DNA from: Streptomyces sp. Tue 6430
Lineage (GTDB): Bacteria; Actinomycetota; Actinomycetes; Streptomycetales; Streptomycetaceae
Direction: 5' to 3'
Assembly (NCBI GenBank): GCA_021568835.1
Contig: JAKGSH010000010.1
Location: 5,580,001 to 5,644,000, forward strand
Length of the DNA stretch: 64,000 bases
In this document: positions 52,974 through 61,748 of the stretch, in pieces
Numbering within the stretch: the stretch's first letter is position 1
Layout: each line of letters starts with the position of its first letter
Notes under the pieces: generated by a model
Told to the model about the DNA's origin: nothing
The model's input: only the letters and a program-made list of their open reading frames with translations
The model's database searches: none
Position numbers and translations under genes: made by a program

Positions 52974-54217
52974 TCACGGGCCGAGGACGTCCCGCACGAA
53001 GGCGTTGGTGAACGTCCCGGCCGGATCCAGTTCCCGCACCAGCGCCCGGAAGTCGTCGATCCGCGGATACCGCCCGCGCACCGCGGCGGCGGGCATGTCG
53101 TACACCTTGCCCCAGTGCGGCCGGGGCCCGAACGGCTCCAGCACGGCCTCCAGCTCCCGCACCACCGGCAGCACGGCGGCCGTGTCGTCGACCCAGGTGA
53201 AGTGCACGGCGACGGAGTCCCGCCCGTGGGCCGGGCTCAGCCACTGCTCGTCGGCGGCGACGGTACGCACCTCGCAGATCTGCAGCACGGAGGCGACCGT
53301 GTCCCGGATGCCGTCGATCGCGCGCAGAACGCCGACGGCGTGCTCGCGCGGCAGCAGGTACTCGCTCTGCAGCTCGTTCCCGCTGCTCGGCGTGAATTCC
53401 GCGCGGAAGTGCGGCAACCGCTCGTGCCACGGCCCCGGCACCCCGAACTGCTCCGTGCAGTTGACCGCGGGCATCCCCGGCACCGGATGCAGCGCCTCGG
53501 CGGCCGGCACCGCCCAGGGGAAGGCGGCCAGGGGCTGGTCGGTGCGCCGCTTGAGCCACACCTGCCGGAACCCGGGCGCCCGCCAGTCGGTGAACAGGCT
53601 CACGCTGTACGCCGCCGCCGCGACGGTCTCGAAGTCCAGTCCGTCCAGCGGAAGTTCGGTGAACAGGTGCTGCTCGACCTCGAAGGCCGGCTCCAGGTCC
53701 AGGGTGAGCGCGGTGACGACACCGAGGGCGCCCAGCGAGGTGACGGCCCCGCCGAACCGCTCGTCCCCCGCCCGATCACGACCGTCGACCCGTCCGCCGT
53801 GACGATCTCCACCTCCCGCACCGGTGCCGCGAGGGGACCGTTGCCCACTCCCGAACCGTGGGTGCCGGTCGCCACCGAGCCGGCCACCGAGATGTGCGGC
53901 AGCGAGGCCATGTTCGGCAGCGCCAGCCCGTGCGCGTGCACCCGCCGGGCCAGCTCGGCGTACCGCACCCCGCCGCCGACCCGCACCGTCCGCGCCGACG
54001 GGTCCACCTCGACCTCCGCGGGCAGCGCGTCCAGCGACAGCAGCACCCCCTCCGGGCCCGGCTCGGCGATCGCGTTGAAGGAGTGCCCGCTGCCCAGCAC
54101 CCGCACCCGCCCGCTCGCCGCGACGAGCGAGCGCAGCGCGTCGAGCGAGGCGGGGCGGTGCAGCTCCCCGGCGGTGTACGTGATGTTGCCCGCCCAGTTG
54201 GTCACGGTCTCGGCCAT
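52974..54217 (-). pseudogene. Alditol (xylitol) oxidase, one frameshift
   Basis: FAD enzyme oxidising the terminal hydroxyl of xylitol, sorbitol or similar polyols to aldehyde with H2O2 release. Very close to S. coelicolor AldO: VTNWAGNITYTAGELHRPAS, LGSGHSFNAIAEPGPEG with the histidine that binds FAD covalently, LPNMASLPHISVAGSVATGT. The frame shifts after STVVIGRG; the other frame resumes DERFGGAVTSLGALGVVTAL and ends AFVRDVLGP. One G lost from GGGGG near 53772 explains it; repaired length is 414. ATG 54217 with GGGAGGG upstream. The polyol substrate fits the sugar-type ROK regulator next to it. Confidence 0.9.
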
Positions 54218-54360
54218 GCGGATCGCCCTCCCGAGGAGATCGAGAACCAGGAATTCCCAGGTGGAACCTACCGTGCCCGCAACACGAGGCCCCCGCCCCC
54301 ACCTCCGCGCGAGCGGGGCATACCGTGAGGAGTCGTACGCCTGAGTCGGGAGGAGAGACG

Positions 54361-55701
54361 ATGGGCAGCCGTACCGCGCTGGTCGAGGATCTGATGGAGC
54401 GGTTTCCGCACGTGCCGCGGGAGGCCGTCCTCAAGGAGGACCTGCTGCGCGGAGGCGTGGCCTTCGACCCCTCCGCGCTCAGCGACAACGAGGGCGGTGA
54501 GGTCAAGCCGAAGTCGTACTTCATCTTCTCCTTCGACCACGGCACCCTCCCCGAGCTGGGCGAGGCCGCGCTGCGCCGCCCGCCGGAGGAGATCATCCTC
54601 ACCGGGGGCCCCTACGACCTGCGGCGCACCGTCGTCTCGGTCCGGGTGAACCCCGCCTCGCCGTACCGGGTGGCGGCCGACGAGGACGGGATGCTCGGTC
54701 TCTACCTCGACGGGAAGCGGATCTCGGACGTCGGCGTCCCGCCCATGCCCGAGTACTACCGGCACAAGCTCTCCAACGGGAAGTCCGTCATGGAGGTCGC
54801 CCCCACCATCCAGTGGGGCTACCTGATCTACCTGACCGTCTTCCGGGTCTGCCAGTACTTCGGCGCCAAGGAGGAGTGCCAGTACTGCGACATCAACCAC
54901 AACTGGCGCCAGCACAAGGCCGCCGGCCGGCCGTACACCGGGGTCAAGGACGTCGAGGAGGTCCTCGAGGCCCTGGAGATCATCGACCGCTACGACACCG
55001 CGAAGGCCTCCACCGCCTACACGCTCACCGGCGGCGCGATCACCAGGACCGTCTCCGGACGCGACGAGGCCGACTTCTACGGCCACTACGCCAAGGCCAT
55101 CGAGGAGCGCTTCCCGGGCCGCTGGATCGGCAAGGTCGTCGCCCAGGCCCTCCCGCGCGACGACGTGCAGCGCTTCAAGGACCACGGCGTGCAGATCTAC
55201 CACCCCAACTACGAGGTGTGGGACGAGTACCTGTTCAAGATGTACTGCCCCGGCAAGGAGCGCTACGTCGGCCGCGACGAGTGGCACAAGCGCATCCTCG
55301 ACTCGGCGGAGATCTTCGGGGCGCGCAACGTCATCCCCAACTTCGTGGCGGGCGTGGAGATGGCCGAGCCCTTCGGCTTCAAGACGGTCGACGAGGCCAT
55401 CGCCTCCACCACCGAGGGCCTGCGCTTCTTCATGTCGCACGGCATCACGCCCCGGTTCACCACCTGGTGCCCGGAGCCCACGACCCCGCTCGGCAAGGCC
55501 AACCCGCAGGGCGCGCCGCTGGAGTACCACATCCGCCTGCTCCAGGCGTACCGGGCCACGATGGACGAGTTCGGCCTGGCCTCGCCCCCCGGGTACGGGG
55601 AGCCCGGCCCCGGACGTGCCGTCTTCTCCGTCAGCTCCTTCATGGACAGCCTGCCGGCGAACGAGCCCTCGGCCACGGAGGACGAACCCTCGACGGTCTG
55701 A
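54361..55701 (+). CDS. Radical SAM protein with widely spaced CX8CX2C cluster motif
   Basis: 446 residues from ATG 54361 (GGAGGAG upstream). The likely [4Fe-4S]/SAM site is C164QYFGAKEEC173QYC176, i.e. CX8CX2C instead of the usual CX3CX2C. The barrel-like segments TAYTLTGGAI, WIGKVVAQALPRDDVQRF, GVQIYHPNYEVWDEYLFKMY and NVIPNFVAGVEMAEPFGFKT follow, and the region PRFTTWCPEPTTPLG adds another conserved Cys. The N-terminal 150 residues form a distinct beta-rich domain (GGPYDLRRTVVSVRVNPASP). No precursor peptide or partner enzyme is adjacent. Substrate unknown. The frame is intact, so the spacing is not a sequence error. Confidence 0.8.
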   Translation: MGSRTALVEDLMERFPHVPREAVLKEDLLRGGVAFDPSALSDNEGGEVKPKSYFIFSFDHGTLPELGEAALRRPPEEIILTGGPYDLRRTVVSVRVNPASPYRVAADEDGMLGLYLDGKRISDVGVPPMPEYYRHKLSNGKSVMEVAPTIQWGYLIYLTVFRVCQYFGAKEECQYCDINHNWRQHKAAGRPYTGVKDVEEVLEALEIIDRYDTAKASTAYTLTGGAITRTVSGRDEADFYGHYAKAIEERFPGRWIGKVVAQALPRDDVQRFKDHGVQIYHPNYEVWDEYLFKMYCPGKERYVGRDEWHKRILDSAEIFGARNVIPNFVAGVEMAEPFGFKTVDEAIASTTEGLRFFMSHGITPRFTTWCPEPTTPLGKANPQGAPLEYHIRLLQAYRATMDEFGLASPPGYGEPGPGRAVFSVSSFMDSLPANEPSATEDEPSTV

Positions 55702-56019
55702 CCACCCGCGCTCACGCTCGGGTCCGCGCCCGGGTCCGAGCCTGGGTCCGAGCCCGCGTCCGGCCACGACCGGAGCCGATGCCGTGGTGGATGCCGTGGC
55801 CGTCGCGGACACGAGGAGCGGCACCGCATCGAGCCGCGGGGCGGTCCGCGCCCGTACCGGAGGCCCCGGTCGGAGGGCGCGGCCGCCCTGTCATGACATC
55901 TGAACAGGGCGCTTGTCAGTTGTGCGCAACTCGTGAAAAGCTCTGGCACTGCCGCGAGGTTCCCCCCAACTCCATTGCCGACATGTTGAGTTGACCTCGC
56001 TTGTGGATGCAGGAGACTC
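55702..56019. other. Promoter region of the cellulose-binding membrane protein
   Basis: 318 bp. The first half is a GC-rich series of GGGTCCGAGCC-type words. The second half is AT-richer, with AGTTG-N4-CAACT (55918-55931) and a TTGACC element at 55991-55996, 24 bp before the start codon. No gene is visible. Confidence 0.5.
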
Positions 56020-57500
56020 ATGCCCGACCTGCCGACCCCCAAGGACGCCGCCGAGGCCGCTCTCTTCTCGGAGTGCTGGGACGCCGTTCTGTCGTACGCC
56101 GACCTGTGCACCTCCGGGTCGACCGCGGCCAACCAACTGGCCCGCGAGGCGTTCGCACTCGGCATACGCGAGGCCCGCGCGGCCGAGGACGGCGTCCGGC
56201 ACGCGGCCGGCCGCCGCGCGTCCCGGCTGCCCCGGATCCCCCTGCTGCTGACCGCCGTACGCACCACGGCGGCCGCCTGGGAGGCCCAGGGGCAGGGCCA
56301 CCGGCTCGATCCCGACCTGCGACTGTGGCTGAACTCCGACAAAGCCGCCCGGTACACCGGACCGCCCTGCGCCGGCCCGTCGCGCTGCGCGGGCTGCGCG
56401 ACATGCAGGAGCCGGACGCCGCGCTGCTGTGGCTGGCGGAGGTGGAGGCGCTGCCGCCGCGCGCCGTCGCCCGCAGGCAGGGGCTGGACCCGGCCGCCGC
56501 GATGGAGGAGCTGAACCAGGTCCGCGGCCTGTTCCGGGACCGCTGCCACCGCAACCATCTCGACACGCCGATGGACACCGAGTGCCGCAGCTACGTCCGC
56601 CTCCTGGACGCCGTGACCCGCTCGCCCGTCGCCGAGACGCCGGAGGACCTCTCCCGGCACCTCGCCACCTGCGTGGAGTGCGCGGAGGCCGCGGCCTGCC
56701 TGCGGCTGCACGGCGGCGGGCTGCCGGCGGCGCTGGCCCAGGGCGTGATCGGCTGGGGCGGACTCGCCTACCTGGAGCGCCGCCGCCGCGCCGCCGAGGT
56801 GCGGATGAGCGCCGGCAGGCCGGCCGCGCCCGACCCGGACGGCGCGTGGGGCGACCCGGCCGCCGACAAGGCCCGCACCCTGCGGGGCGGCCTGCTCGTC
56901 GCCGCCGCCCTCGTCTCCGCGCTGGCCCTCGCCGCCTCGCTGATGCCGTTCGGCGAGAGCGACGACTCCGCCGCGCAGGGCGGCCTCCCCACCGGCAGTA
57001 CGCCGGTGGCCGGCCCCGGCAACCCGTCCGGACCGACCGTCGTGCCCGGCACCTCCTCCTCGTCGACCGGTACGGACACCGGTGCCGGCTCCGGTGCGCC
57101 GAAGCCGTCCGCGGACGGTACGCCGTCGGCGACGAGCCGGACCGATCCGGAACCCCAGGGCACCTCGTCGCCCACCGCGGGCACGGCCGCCTGCGAGGTG
57201 GCCTACGACCTGGTCAACCAGTGGCCCGACGGCTTCCAGGCCACCGTCACCGTGACCACCGCCGAGCCGCTCGACTCCTGGCGGGTCGCCTGGTCCTTCC
57301 GGGACGGCCAGCGGGTCGACCAGATGTGGGACGCGAGCGTCGCGCAGGACGGCGCGCGGGTCACCGCCACCGCCGCCGACTACAACAGGGACGTCCCGGC
57401 GGACGGCACCCTCTCCTTCGGCTTCCTCGCCTCCTGGCAGCACAAGAACACCGCACCGTACGGCTTCAGCCTCAACGGCGCCGTCTGCGCCCTGTCCTGA
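56020..57500 (+). pseudogene. Membrane protein with sigma/zinc-anti-sigma-like interior and extracellular CBM2 cellulose-binding domain, one frameshift
   Basis: ATG 56020 after AGGAG. Residues 1-115 (AALFSECWDAVLSYADLCTS, GSTAANQLAREAFALGIREA) look like a degenerate sigma-factor helical domain. One C missing near 56368 breaks the frame; it resumes LRRPVALRGLRDMQEPDAAL. Near 213, HLATCVECAEAAACL is an HxxxCxxC zinc anti-sigma motif. One membrane helix (about 288-308, LLVAAALVSALALAASLM) precedes a Ser/Thr/Pro/Gly linker. A complete CBM2 domain begins with CEVAYDLVNQWPDGFQATVT, has GQRVDQMWDAS and YNRDVPADGTLSFGFLASWQ, and ends NGAVCALS. The terminal cysteines (about 391 and 490) would pair outside. 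Repaired length 493. Suggests cellulose sensing across the membrane; inferred. Confidence 0.8.
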
Positions 57501-57559
57501 TCCGGCGCCGGGCCGGTCGCCGGGCCGGACCGGTGTCAGGCCGGGCGACCGGCCGGGCG

Positions 57560-59239
57560 TCAGACCGGTGTCAGGCCCGGGTTGCCCGCCTCCGTGACGA
57601 AGGACGCCGCCGTGGAGACGGGGGAGTCCGGCGTCGTCACGGCCGCCAGCGTGCGGAAGTCGGCGCGGGCCGCGTCCGGGGTCAGCCGCACCCGGACGTA
57701 GCCGCGCCGGCCGTCGTAGAAGCGCAGGTGCGGGTTGGCCGTCAGGTACGTCTGCCAGTCGGCGGGCCGCTCGGTGCCGTCCTTGCCGCTGGCGACGGAC
57801 GTGGTGACGATCTCGGTGCCGACGGTCCTCGACGCCGGGTCGTCGAAGTCGGCCTTGATGTCGAAGGCGTAGCCCACGTGGACGTCGCCGGTCAGCACGA
57901 CCAGGTTGTCCACCCCGGCCGCCCGCGCCCCGGTGAGGATGCGGCCGCGGGAGGCGCGGTAGCCGTCCCAGGCGTCCATCGACATCTTCGCCCGCGCGTC
58001 GGTGGACAGCCTGCGCTGGGAGAAGCAGACCTGCTGCGGCATCACGTTCCACACCGCGCCGGACGCCCGCCAGCCGTCCAGCAGCCACTTCTCCTGAGCC
58101 GCGCCGGTCATGGTGCGCGCCGGATCGTCCGACTCGGGGCCGGGCACGTGCTGGACGTCGCCGTAGGCCTGGTCGGAGCGGTACTGGCGGGTGTCGAGGA
58201 CGTCGAACTGCGCGAGCGAGCCCCAGTGCAGGCGCCGGTACAGCGGCATGTCGGGTCCGACCGGAGCCCGGCGGGCGCGCAGCGGCTGGTGCTCCCAGTA
58301 GGCCCGGTAGGCGGCGGCCCGCCGCAGCAGGAACCCGGTCGGCGGGCTGCCGTGCTCGTCGACGGCGCCGGCGTAGTTGTTCTCGGTCTCGTGGTCGTCC
58401 CAGGCGACGACGAAGGGGTGCGCCGCGTGGGCGGCACGCAGGTCGGGGTCGCTCTTGTACAGGGCGTACCGCAGCCGGTACTCCTCCAGGGTGACGGTCT
58501 CCCGGTCGAACACCGCGGGCAGCACCCGGTCCCGGTAGGCGCGCGCGCCGCCGGCGGAGTCCACCGGGTACTCGTACAGGTAGTCCCCGAGGTGGAAGAC
58601 CACGTCGAGGTCCTCCTGCGCGAGGTGCCGGTGCGCCGTGAAGTACCCGTCGTAGTAGGCCTGGCAGGACACGGCCGCGAAGGCGAGCGAGCCCGGGGCG
58701 GCGCCGAGGGCCGGCGCGGTGCGGGTACGGCCGGTCCCACTGGTCCAGGCGCCCGTACGGAACCGGTAGTAGTACGGCCGTCCCGCGTCCAGGCCGGCGA
58801 CCTCGACGTGCAGGGTGTGGTTGTGCTCGGGCAGCGCGAGAGCGGTGCCGCGGCGCACCACCAGGCCGAAGCGCTCGTCCTGCGCCACCTCCCACTCCAC
58901 GGCGACGCTCTGCCCGGCCAGCCCGCCGCCCGGCTCGTACGGCGCCGGAGCGATCCGGGTCCACAGGACCACGGAGTCGGGCAGCGGGTCGCCGGAGGCC
59001 ACGCCCAGGGTGAAGGGGTCCTCGGAGATCCTCGCCGGGTCGAGCCGGCGGGCGGCGGCCGCGCCCCGCGCGGGGGTGTGGGTGGCGAAGGCGAGGGCCG
59101 CCGCGGCGGCGGTCAGTGTCAGGAACCTGCGGCGGCCGAAGTGCCCTGCGGCGGCGTGCAGTTCGGGACCGTGGAGGGCCGCGGACCGCCGGTGGGCGGC
59201 GCCGGGGAGGGGGGTGCGGTGACGGCCGGTCGGACGCAT
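57560..59239 (-). CDS. phoD: Secreted alkaline phosphatase/phosphodiesterase PhoD
   Basis: 559 residues. Tat signal GRRRFLTLTAAAAALAFA near residues 36-53. Mature domain: FTLGVASGDPLPDSVVLWTR, FAAVSCQAYYDGYFTAHRHL (metal Cys), VVFHLGDYLYEY, VVAWDDHETENNYAG and LVVLTGDVHVGYAFD, the Fe/Ca ligand set of PhoD. It releases phosphate from mono- and diesters such as teichoic acids. Usually under PhoP control in Streptomyces; no convincing PHO box was seen upstream. Confidence 0.94.
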   Translation of the reverse strand: MRPTGRHRTPLPGAAHRRSAALHGPELHAAAGHFGRRRFLTLTAAAAALAFATHTPARGAAAARRLDPARISEDPFTLGVASGDPLPDSVVLWTRIAPAPYEPGGGLAGQSVAVEWEVAQDERFGLVVRRGTALALPEHNHTLHVEVAGLDAGRPYYYRFRTGAWTSGTGRTRTAPALGAAPGSLAFAAVSCQAYYDGYFTAHRHLAQEDLDVVFHLGDYLYEYPVDSAGGARAYRDRVLPAVFDRETVTLEEYRLRYALYKSDPDLRAAHAAHPFVVAWDDHETENNYAGAVDEHGSPPTGFLLRRAAAYRAYWEHQPLRARRAPVGPDMPLYRRLHWGSLAQFDVLDTRQYRSDQAYGDVQHVPGPESDDPARTMTGAAQEKWLLDGWRASGAVWNVMPQQVCFSQRRLSTDARAKMSMDAWDGYRASRGRILTGARAAGVDNLVVLTGDVHVGYAFDIKADFDDPASRTVGTEIVTTSVASGKDGTERPADWQTYLTANPHLRFYDGRRGYVRVRLTPDAARADFRTLAAVTTPDSPVSTAASFVTEAGNPGLTPV

Positions 59240-59556
59240 GGGGGCTCGGCTCCCGTGAGGATCAGGGGGGGCGTCTGCGGCCTCGGCGGCCGGAGCCCGC
59301 GGCGCGGGCCCCTAGATGCTAAGCGGACAATCTACGCAATTCGGTTAGGCGTGACGTCTCTTCGGGAAGTCGGACGTCCTGGGTCCGTCGGCCGTTTCCG
59401 CCCTGCCGGTCGCCTTCGGTGCGCCGGCCGCCCTTCGGGCCGTCGGCCGTCTTCAGGCCGTCCGCCGCGGACGGGCCGTCTGTCGTGGACGGGCCGTCTG
59501 TCGTGGACGGGCCGGTGGCCGGGCTGTTCTGACCGGACGTCAGTGCGCGAGGGCCG
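59240..59556. repeat. Intergenic region with 18-bp tandem repeat
   Basis: Two exact GACGGGCCGTCTGTCGTG units (59470-59487, 59488-59505) and a partial third follow GGCCGTCGGCCGT-type words. Closer to phoD, an AT-richer stretch (59310-59350, CTAGATGCTAAGCGGACAAT) probably holds the phoD promoter. No gene is visible in these 317 bp. Confidence 0.7.
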
Positions 59557-60481
59557 CTACAGGCCGACGTAGAAGCGCACGGTCGTGCCGTCCGGTGCCG
59601 TGTGCAGGCGCACCAGGTCCGCCACGTAGTGCACCAGCATCAGGCCCCGGCCGCCGATCTGGCCGCGGGCCGGCGGCCTGCGGCCGGCGAGCGGGTCGGT
59701 CAGCCGTCCCCGTCGCTGACCTCGCACACGACCTGACCCGCCTCGGCCCAGATCCGCAGCGTGCCCTGCCCGCCGCCGTGGACGACGCTGTTGGTCGTCA
59801 GCTCCGCGACCGCCAGCTCCGTGTCCTGGAGCCGCTGCCCGCCGAGACCCAGCCGCGCGGCCAGGCCGACGGCGAAGTGCCGCGCGTCGGGCAGTTCGGC
59901 GGAGCCGAAGGAGAAGGCGGCGGCGTCCGGCGCGGGCACGAGCACCTCGTTGTACCGGTCCACCACGGACCGCCAGTCGTAGGCCTCGCTGGCCCGCTCA
60001 CGGCCGTCGGTGATCAACGTGGGGTGGGTGATCCGCGCGTCGGCGAGGGCGTCCGCGTCCAGGCCGCCCACGTCGTACGGGCACAGGACGGTCGCCGCCC
60101 GGCCCTCGAAGGACGCGTTGATCAGCGCCTCGTGCTGCGCGCACGCCGGGTACTCCACCGGGCTGCGGCCGGCCCAGACCGGCTCCCCGACGATCCGCAC
60201 CCGCCCGTGCGGATGGGCGTCGGCGAACGCGCGCAGCACCCCGGGATGATCCGCCCGGGGTTGCGGCCGGCGTCCGTCATGTCCAGGAGCAGGACCTCCT
60301 CGGCATCCGGCCCCAGTCCGGCCCTGATCGGTTCCAGCCGGGGGCCGGGCACGGCCACCGCCACCGGTTCACCGAGGGCCAGACCCTCCCGGACGAAGGG
60401 CAGCAGGTGGTCGGTGTAGTCCCGCTCCGAGCGGTAGAACAGCGCCGCGTGGAGGAACTTCTCGTCTGCTGCGACCGTCAT
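59557..60481 (-). pseudogene. MEDS-domain anti-sigma regulatory kinase (RsbW/HATPase type), two frameshifts
   Basis: ATG 60479-60481 opens MTVAADEKFLHAALFYRSER, the MEDS sensory domain (LLPFVREGLALGEPVAVAVP, LLDMTDAGRNPGRII). One G lost near 60242 leads to VLRAFADAHPHGRVRIVGEP and the rest of MEDS. The C-terminal HATPase fold has the N-box ELAVAELTTNSVVHGGGQG. A second lost G near 59722 leads from SDGDG to RGLMLVHYVADLVRLHTAPD, the G2 region, and the stop at 59557. Repaired length 308. Such proteins bind and phosphorylate STAS partners in sigma-factor partner switching. The start overlaps the STAS gene stop. Confidence 0.82.
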
Positions 60482-60831
60482 CGCGGCGCCACCTCGATCC
60501 CGTGCAGGGACGGCCAGAACAACGCCAGCACGCGCGGCAGCTGCGGGGGCGGGCACTCCACGACGACCCGTCCGCCCGGCAGGTTCATCGCGGTGACGGC
60601 GAGCGCCGACACGCCGGCCACGTCGACGAAGCCCACGCGGGAGAGTTCCACGTACGACACGTCCGCGTGCCGCCGGGCCAGGTCGGCCAGCGCTCCCTCC
60701 CAGGACCCGCGGGTGGCCGCGCCGATCTCGCCACTGACGCGGATGCCGGCACGACCGGACAACGGGATCACCTCCAGCACGGAACCACCGTGCGGGGGAG
60801 CGGCCTTCCCCCGGTCGCGCGTGCCATCCAC
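60478..60831 (-). CDS. STAS-domain (anti-sigma factor antagonist-like) protein
   Basis: 117 residues from GTG 60829-60831, behind GGAGGAG. Core strand/helix order of STAS: VIPLSGRAGIRVSGEIGAAT, HADVSYVELSRVGFVDVAGV SALAVTA. The phosphorylatable Ser/Thr position lies in the VDVAGVSAL loop. MEDS kinase follows with ATGA overlap, so the two form a partner-switch pair. The sigma factor they act on is not in the window. Confidence 0.82.
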   Translation of the reverse strand: MDGTRDRGKAAPPHGGSVLEVIPLSGRAGIRVSGEIGAATRGSWEGALADLARRHADVSYVELSRVGFVDVAGVSALAVTAMNLPGGRVVVECPPPQLPRVLALFWPSLHGIEVAPR

Positions 60832-60870
60832 ACTCGGTCTCCTCCGCGGTCGCCGACCGTCTGCTTGCGT

Positions 60871-60897
60871 TGCTCGGATTGCTCGGATTGCTCGGAT
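60871..60897. repeat. 9-bp tandem repeat upstream of the STAS gene
   Basis: Three exact TGCTCGGAT units in the promoter region of the leftward STAS/MEDS operon. Confidence 0.8.
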
Positions 60898-61081
60898 TGC
60901 CTGCGTTCCGGCGTGGCACGGACGGAAGGACGGCACCTTTCCGGCCACGCAGCCTACCGCCCGTGCGGTGGCGCGGGCGGAGGTGCCCCACCCGTGCCAT
61001 GCGGGTGCCCCGGGAGCCGGGCGGTCATGCCTGCCCCGACCCCGCCTCACCCGGGCGTCCCGGGTGGCCGGGGACGACGGT

Positions 61082-61294
61082 TCAGCTCCCCGCGGCCTCC
61101 GCGAGGGTGTGCGCCACGAGGGCGTTGGCGTGCCCGTGGCCGAGACCGTGCTCGGACTTGAGCCAGGCGACCAGCTCCATGTGCCGGGTCAGCGGCGAGG
61201 TGCGGATCAGCTCCTGCCACTCGGCGACCGGACGGCCGTACTTCTTCTCGATCGAGGGGAAATAGGCGGCGGGGCCTTTCACGGGAGCGCTCAC
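61082..61294 (-). CDS. DUF4287 domain protein
   Basis: 70 residues from GTG 61292-61294 (AAAGGA upstream): VSAPVKGPAAYFPSIEKKYG, then RPVAEWQELI and KSEHGLGHGHANALVAHTLA. This is the compact DUF4287 module, related to nucleic-acid-binding helical domains; function unknown. Longer upstream starts lack homology. A CRP-like palindrome lies 91 bp upstream. Confidence 0.85.
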   Translation of the reverse strand: MSAPVKGPAAYFPSIEKKYGRPVAEWQELIRTSPLTRHMELVAWLKSEHGLGHGHANALVAHTLAEAAGS

Positions 61295-61384
61295 GGCGAT
61301 CGCGTCCTTTCCTGTGGCGGAGTCCTGTGGAGGGCGGTCACTTCTCATGACGGCGGGAGGGCGCCGAAATGATCGGCCGGAGGG

Positions 61385-61400
61385 TGTGACGTACGTCACC
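61385..61400. promoter_or_regulatory. CRP-like palindrome
   Basis: TGTGACGTACGTCACC contains a perfect 14-bp palindrome (GTGACGTACGTCAC, 61386-61399) and fits the CRP/FNR-type consensus TGTGA-N6-TCAC. It lies in the divergent region between the DUF4287 gene and the small ORF/rsgA pair, 91 bp from the former start and about 210 bp from the latter. Confidence 0.55.
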
Positions 61401-61611
61401 ACTCGGGTGCGTCCCCCTGTCGTGAGCCGCGCACCGGGCCCCGGAAAACGAATGGCGTCCGGCGTCGGCGCGCCCCTACCCTTACGGGGCCTCGTCCGGC
61501 GGCCACCGCCGGCGCCCGGACGACGCACACGACGCACGCGCGGACCACGTGCACGCGGATGACGTGCACGACCCGCACGACGCACATGACACGGATCAGG
61601 AGGTGTGACCG

Positions 61612-61686
61612 ATGACTGTCGCCGACACGGGTGCTGCTCGCAGCCACCAGACGCTCGTCCACCCCACCCCCGCGGTCTCCGGCTGA
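61612..61686 (+). CDS. 24-residue ORF with perfect ribosome-binding site ahead of rsgA
   Basis: AGGAGGTGTGACCG directly precedes ATG 61612, the strongest Shine-Dalgarno sequence in the window. The frame reads MTVADTGAARSHQTLVHPTP, then AVSG and a stop. Downstream is a GC-rich inverted stretch (GCGCGCCGCTGAGCGCGCC) and, 62 bp after the stop, the rsgA start. It could be a regulatory upstream ORF or a short peptide. A frameshifted or deleted longer gene is the main alternative. No family recognised. Confidence 0.45.
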   Translation: MTVADTGAARSHQTLVHPTPAVSG

Positions 61687-61748
61687 CCACACGAGCCTCC
61701 GCGCGCCGCTGAGCGCGCCGCCGGGACCGCCCCTGTGAAGGGTCCGTC

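Noticed and set aside
55263..58964. Leftward open frame of 1233 codons, and a rightward one of 1047 codons at 56429-59572
   Set aside because: Both run antisense or out of phase through radical SAM, CBM2-protein and phoD genes, are Arg/Gly/Pro-rich and have no homologous motifs. Long shadow frames are expected at this GC content.
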